From: an uncultured Mollicutes bacterium | Lineage (GTDB): Bacteria > Bacillota_I > Bacilli_A > Acholeplasmatales > Anaeroplasmataceae | Assembly: GCA_900540175.1 (NCBI GenBank) | Contig: UQFG01000005.1 | Span: 25,121-89,120, forward strand | Length of the DNA: 64,000 bases | Direction: 5' to 3' | Shown: piece by piece, positions 60,771-64,000 of the stretch | Position numbering within the stretch: position 1 is the stretch's first letter | How the letters are laid out: each line of letters begins with the position of its first letter | The notes under the pieces: model-generated | What the model was told of the DNA's origin: nothing | Database searches by the model: none | What the model saw: the letters and a program-made list of their open reading frames with translations, nothing else | Program-made: the position numbers and the translations under genes

Positions 60771-61340
60771 ATGTTTTTGAACTTCGTTCCGGATGCGTAT
60801 TATCAAAATATCGCAGAAATTCCATACAATACACTATATGAACAGGGGATTCGACTTATTCTTACAGATTTAGACAATACGCTCTTATCGTATAAAGAAG
60901 ATGCGGTCTCCGAGGCTTTGCTTCAGTGGAAAAAACAAATGGAGGAATATCCGTTTGAAGTGATCATCGTTTCCAATTCCCGAAAAAAAAGAGTGGAAAA
61001 GATCGCTTTCGAACTGGGAATCGACTACGTTGATTTTGCGAAAAAACCATTGAAATCAGGGCTTAAAAAGGCGCTTAAAAAAGCCAAAAAACGATATGCC
61101 CATAATCAGGTTATGATGCTTGGGGATCAGTTGATGACCGATATTTTCGTCGGGAAACGAATGGGCTTTTACAGTGTCTTGATTAAAGCGTTGGATGCGA
61201 AAACGGAAATTCTTCCGACGAAGATCAATCGAAAATTGGAAGCGTTCGTTTTGGGACGAATCCGAAAAAAAGATGCCGATTTGTACGATCGGAAATTAAA
61301 GAAGTATGTGGAGGATCAGCAGCATGCCAATCAAATGTAA
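60771..61340 (+). CDS. yqeG: YqeG-family HAD-IIIA phosphatase
   Basis: 189 residues. Motif I is LTDLDNTLLSY, motif II IVSNS, then KPLKSGLKKALKK and the motif IV region MLGDQLMTDIFVGKRMG. It heads the conserved yqeG-yqeH-yqeK cluster. The start at 60771 follows GTGAGGTAA; TATAAT is at 60744-60749. Substrate unknown (the family includes phosphatidylglycerophosphate phosphatase-like members). It overlaps yqeH by 17 bases. Confidence 0.9.
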   Translation: MFLNFVPDAYYQNIAEIPYNTLYEQGIRLILTDLDNTLLSYKEDAVSEALLQWKKQMEEYPFEVIIVSNSRKKRVEKIAFELGIDYVDFAKKPLKSGLKKALKKAKKRYAHNQVMMLGDQLMTDIFVGKRMGFYSVLIKALDAKTEILPTKINRKLEAFVLGRIRKKDADLYDRKLKKYVEDQQHANQM

Positions 61341-62415
61341 AGGATGCGGGGCTTTTTTGCAGGATAGCGATGCCGATAAAATGGGGTATGTACCGAATTT
61401 GGAAAACAATCGGGGGTACTGTCAGCGTTGTTTTCGTTTAAAACACTACAACGAACTGCCTAAAATCGTGGCGACAAACGCCGATTATCAAAAAGTAGTG
61501 GATACCGTGTTGGTTAAAAAAGGGTTGATTGTTTTTGTCGTCGATTTGTTTTCGTTTGAAGCGACGTTTCATCCGATGATGAGAAAGCGTCTAAAGGGAA
61601 AAGATGTGATTTTGGTTGCCAATAAAGTGGATTTGCTGCCCAAAAGCATCCAAGGCGAACGAATTACGCAGTGGATGGAAAAAGAATGCGAAAAGCGGCA
61701 TTTCGATGTTTTGGCATTCGGGATTGCCTCGGCTAAAAACGGTTCTTACATCGATGAATTGCTGCATGTCATCGATTTGGCCCGTAAGAGTCGCGATGTC
61801 TATTTCATGGGGTGTGCCAATGTCGGTAAATCCAGCCTGATCAATCGCTTGCTGCGGCATTCAACGTATTTGAAAGAAGATGTGATTGCCACTTCCGTCA
61901 TTCCGGGAACGACTTTAGATCAGATTCGGATTCCTTTTTTTGACGATAATTGTGCGTTGGTCGATACACCGGGGCTTATCAACCCCACCGATGTATTTAC
62001 GCATCTATCCTCCTCGTCGTTTTTATCCATCGTTCCTCAAAACGAAATCAAACCGCTCACTTATCAATTAAGCGGCACGCAGACGCTTTTTTTAGGCGGG
62101 CTTGCTAGTTTGTCGTTTGAGGCATCCGAGCCTTATTCGGTAACGGTGTACGCCTCTAGCAATCTTTACGTTCACCGAACCAACACCAAAAACTGCGCGT
62201 CGTTGTGGGAAGAACAACTCGGCCGGTTATTAAAACCCCCATTGGAAGAAGAAAAAGACGGACTGTCTTATAAAGAACTCTATTTTACATTTGTCGGGCG
62301 AAAAAACATTTGGTTTTCCGGGTTCGGTTTCGTCCAAATCAACCAACCGTGTACGGTAAAAATAAAAGTAATGGCACAAACGGAGGTATATATCACCAAT
62401 GCTTTCAGTAGTTGA
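61324..62415 (+). CDS. yqeH: YqeH ribosome-biogenesis GTPase
   Basis: 363 residues. A zinc finger (CKGCG and CQRC) is followed by a circularly permuted GTPase: NKVD in LVANKVDLLP first, then GCANVGKSS and DTPGL. The C-terminal domain binds RNA. In Bacillus it supports 30S assembly. The ATG at 61324 follows GGAGGATC. It overlaps the yqeK-rsfS fusion by 17 bases. Unlike Bacillus, aroE, yhbY and nadD do not follow. Confidence 0.93.
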   Translation: MPIKCKGCGAFLQDSDADKMGYVPNLENNRGYCQRCFRLKHYNELPKIVATNADYQKVVDTVLVKKGLIVFVVDLFSFEATFHPMMRKRLKGKDVILVANKVDLLPKSIQGERITQWMEKECEKRHFDVLAFGIASAKNGSYIDELLHVIDLARKSRDVYFMGCANVGKSSLINRLLRHSTYLKEDVIATSVIPGTTLDQIRIPFFDDNCALVDTPGLINPTDVFTHLSSSSFLSIVPQNEIKPLTYQLSGTQTLFLGGLASLSFEASEPYSVTVYASSNLYVHRTNTKNCASLWEEQLGRLLKPPLEEEKDGLSYKELYFTFVGRKNIWFSGFGFVQINQPCTVKIKVMAQTEVYITNAFSS

Positions 62416-63304
62416 AATTGAACAATTGGTTCGTAAGAAATATGAACAAAACGGGCGGTTGGATCGCTTAAACCATATCTGGGGTGTGGTTAAAATGGCT
62501 CTTTTTTTGGCCGAGCGGTATCAAGTCGATCCGATCAAAACCCAAATAGCGGCGTATCTTCACGATTATTACAAATACGAAAGCGTCGAAGAGATGGAAC
62601 AAGTTATTCGAAAAGAAGATTTGGAAGAATGCAGGCGGTATCCGTTTTTAGCCCATGCCTATGCTTCGGCGGAAAGTTATAAATCGCTTGGCGGAAAAGA
62701 CGAGGAAATCTATCAAGCCATCCGCAACCATGTTTTCGGAAGACCGGGTATGAGCCGGTTGGAAGAAATCATCCTGATTGCCGATTTTACGGAAGAAGGA
62801 CGAATTTATCCGGCTTGCATTCAAACCAGAAAAACGCTTTTGGACGGCTATTTGAATGAGGCCATTTGGGAATCGACGGCCTTTACCATTGATTTTGTAT
62901 CTAAAAAAGGACTTGCTGTTCATCCGATTCAAGTTGCGGTCTTGAACTATTACGAACCGTTAAGAGAAAAGAAAAAGACATTAAAGGAAGTCGTGACGGA
63001 AGTGCTCGGTAAAATCAAAGCCCAACATGTGATTTGTTACGATATGCGGGGGTATTCGCCCTTTTACGACGAAATGATTTTATGCACGGTTCAAGCGTTA
63101 CCGCAAAGTACGGCGGCCGTTCGCTATATGAAAGAAGAATGCGACAAAAACGGTTTTGCGGTTCGAAGCATCGAAGGAGTCGATACGCCTTGGGTCATCA
63201 TCGATTGTTACAGCCTGGTTTGCTGCTTGTTTACCGAAGAGGAACGGCAACGCTTTGCGTTAGATAAATTGTATTTGGATTTGCCCCATCAACTTCTTTT
63301 TTAA
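62399..63304 (+). CDS. YqeK-RsfS fusion: HD hydrolase plus ribosome silencing factor
   Basis: 301 residues. Residues about 1-185 are a YqeK-type HD domain (His26 in NHIWGV, His55-Asp56 in YLHDYYKY), the family that hydrolyses Ap4A. Residues about 195-300 match RsfS: VLGKIKAQHVICYDMRGYSP, MILCTVQALPQS, IEGVDTPWVIIDCYSLVCCLF and LDKLYLDLP. RsfS binds ribosomal protein uL14 and blocks subunit joining in starvation. In most Bacillota these are separate neighbouring genes (yqeK, rsfS); here one frame joins them with no internal stop. Confidence 0.88.
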   Translation: MLSVVEIEQLVRKKYEQNGRLDRLNHIWGVVKMALFLAERYQVDPIKTQIAAYLHDYYKYESVEEMEQVIRKEDLEECRRYPFLAHAYASAESYKSLGGKDEEIYQAIRNHVFGRPGMSRLEEIILIADFTEEGRIYPACIQTRKTLLDGYLNEAIWESTAFTIDFVSKKGLAVHPIQVAVLNYYEPLREKKKTLKEVVTEVLGKIKAQHVICYDMRGYSPFYDEMILCTVQALPQSTAAVRYMKEECDKNGFAVRSIEGVDTPWVIIDCYSLVCCLFTEEERQRFALDKLYLDLPHQLLF

Positions 63305-63389
63305 AAAAACGAATGAATTTTGATCTGCTCATTTTAAAATGCCGCTTTTTTTGTTATAATAAAGGTACCATTGAAAGTGAGGGGAAAAA

Positions 63390-63890
63390 ATGAAATTTTT
63401 GAAAAAGCATGCCGTTTCTATTTTCGTAACGGTACTGTGTTTGGTGACACTGATTTTGCTGTTTTTCAAATGTGTCGCTTTGGATGTGTCGATTTTGGAT
63501 TTGAAATTTACCGGTTTTGAGGTTATTTTCGGTCTGACGGAAACGCAAGGCAGTGTGATTGAACTGAATGTCGCTGTATTGGATTTCAGTTTGATGGCTT
63601 TTTTGGGATTGGCTTTGTTGTTGGTCGGAGTCGTTTTGACATGGCTGGCTATTCTTCCGATGTCGAATGTCATCACGGCGGTCGTTTTGATTGCTTCCGG
63701 AATCATTCTGTTTTGTTTTCCGAACGTTATTCTTTTTTCGGAAGGATTTAAAGACCTCTACTACAATTTCCAGTTATCCTGTGTAGGGGAGCCAGTGCTT
63801 TACGTAGCGGCGATCTTACCGATCATCGCCGGCTTATTGGCTTTGGTTCAGCCGTTTTTGAAAACCAATTCAAAGAAAAAGAAGCGCTAA
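63390..63890 (+). CDS. Small membrane protein of unknown function
   Basis: 166 residues with four hydrophobic segments (about 8-30, 66-90, 93-112, 134-155) and a basic C-terminus (KTNSKKKKR). Not recognised. GTGAGGGG precedes the ATG and TATAAT is at 63355-63360, so it is transcribed separately from the yqe cluster. Confidence 0.72.
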   Translation: MKFLKKHAVSIFVTVLCLVTLILLFFKCVALDVSILDLKFTGFEVIFGLTETQGSVIELNVAVLDFSLMAFLGLALLLVGVVLTWLAILPMSNVITAVVLIASGIILFCFPNVILFSEGFKDLYYNFQLSCVGEPVLYVAAILPIIAGLLALVQPFLKTNSKKKKR

Positions 63891-63892
63891 AA

Positions 63893-63918
63893 GGCGGGAA
63901 AGTTCCCGTCTTTTTTTT
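63893..63918 (+). terminator. Terminator of the last gene
   Basis: GGCGGG pairs with CCCGTC (one G-U) around AAAGTT, followed by eight T. The remaining 80 bases to 64000 show nothing I can support. Confidence 0.85.
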
Positions 63919-64000
63919 ATCGGGTGGTTCCTCTTTTACTTCATCTGTCAATAACTTATGAAAAGTTCCTAAAAATAATTAAACATTAACGCTGTTTTGA

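Noticed and set aside
1..64000. tRNA, rRNA, CRISPR arrays or IS elements
   Set aside because: No cloverleaf, no repeat-spacer pattern, no transposase or terminal inverted repeats were seen in the intergenic regions.

Overview
The window reads as chromosomal DNA of a low-GC Gram-positive spore-former (Bacillota, most like Erysipelotrichia or another deep Bacilli lineage). Reasons: sporulation genes (spoIIAA-spoIIAB, spoVAC-spoVAD-spoVAEb, cotJ, sigK), an isoleucine T-box, AGGAGG-type ribosome binding sites before nearly every gene, a DarA-type c-di-AMP receptor, YlxM, YneF and RbgA, and the paired U32 proteins TrhP1/TrhP2. TGA is a stop and Trp is TGG, so this is not a code-4 mollicute. The species is an inference. 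I see no tRNA, rRNA, CRISPR array, insertion sequence or prophage.

Layout. 1-2440: a cut-off alpha/beta hydrolase with CarD (minus), then an FAD oxidoreductase. 2556-5145: anti-sigma-F module and DPA-channel genes, with no sigF between them and a sigma-F/G promoter in its place. 5165-9558: an orphan promoter-leader-terminator RNA, a CNNM/CBS transporter, DarA, a CPBP protease, a flavin reductase and a dipeptidase. 9623-13773: MarR and a heterodimeric ABC exporter. 13783-16768: T-box and ileS. 16800-18000: small accessory genes with two gene remnants. 18083-23409: an unknown protein, deoC-deoD, an M16 peptidase pair and an SSB paralogue. 23621-27815: a degenerate phospholipase-C-like protein, a prenyltransferase-fold protein, YneF, ferredoxin, CotJA/B fusion-CotJC and PlsY. 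27934-33970: parE-parC with a GH28 glycosidase translationally coupled to parC. 34139-37590: an AT-richer accessory locus (DUF2089-like regulator, two membrane proteins, a secreted protein, then broken genes). 37755-49722: acyltransferase, glgB-glgP, membrane MutS-like ATPase, HAD phosphatase, soluble FtsK with a membrane neighbour, signal peptidase I. 49758-58514: rbgA-rnhB, topA, ftsY-ylxM-ffh, trhP1-trhP2. 58485-64000: unknown small gene, YgjP-like metalloprotease, greA, sigK, then yqeG-yqeH-(yqeK::rsfS) and a membrane protein.

How the genes fit together. Most of the window is core machinery: protein targeting (ftsY, ylxM, ffh, sipase), ribosome assembly (rbgA, yqeH, rsfS), DNA topology (parE, parC, topA, rnhB) and tRNA modification (trhP1/P2). 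Sporulation genes are scattered among them. The spoVA promoter fits the sigma-F/G consensus exactly, so a forespore regulon exists although its sigma factor must be encoded elsewhere. SigK is an uninterrupted gene with a short pro-sequence.

The best candidates for something new are the 34-37.6 kb cassette, the orphan leader RNA at 5.2 kb, the CotJA-CotJB fusion that lacks a normal start codon, the YqeK-RsfS fusion, the RbgA-type GTPase with a broken guanine-specificity motif, and the GH28 enzyme coupled to topoisomerase IV.
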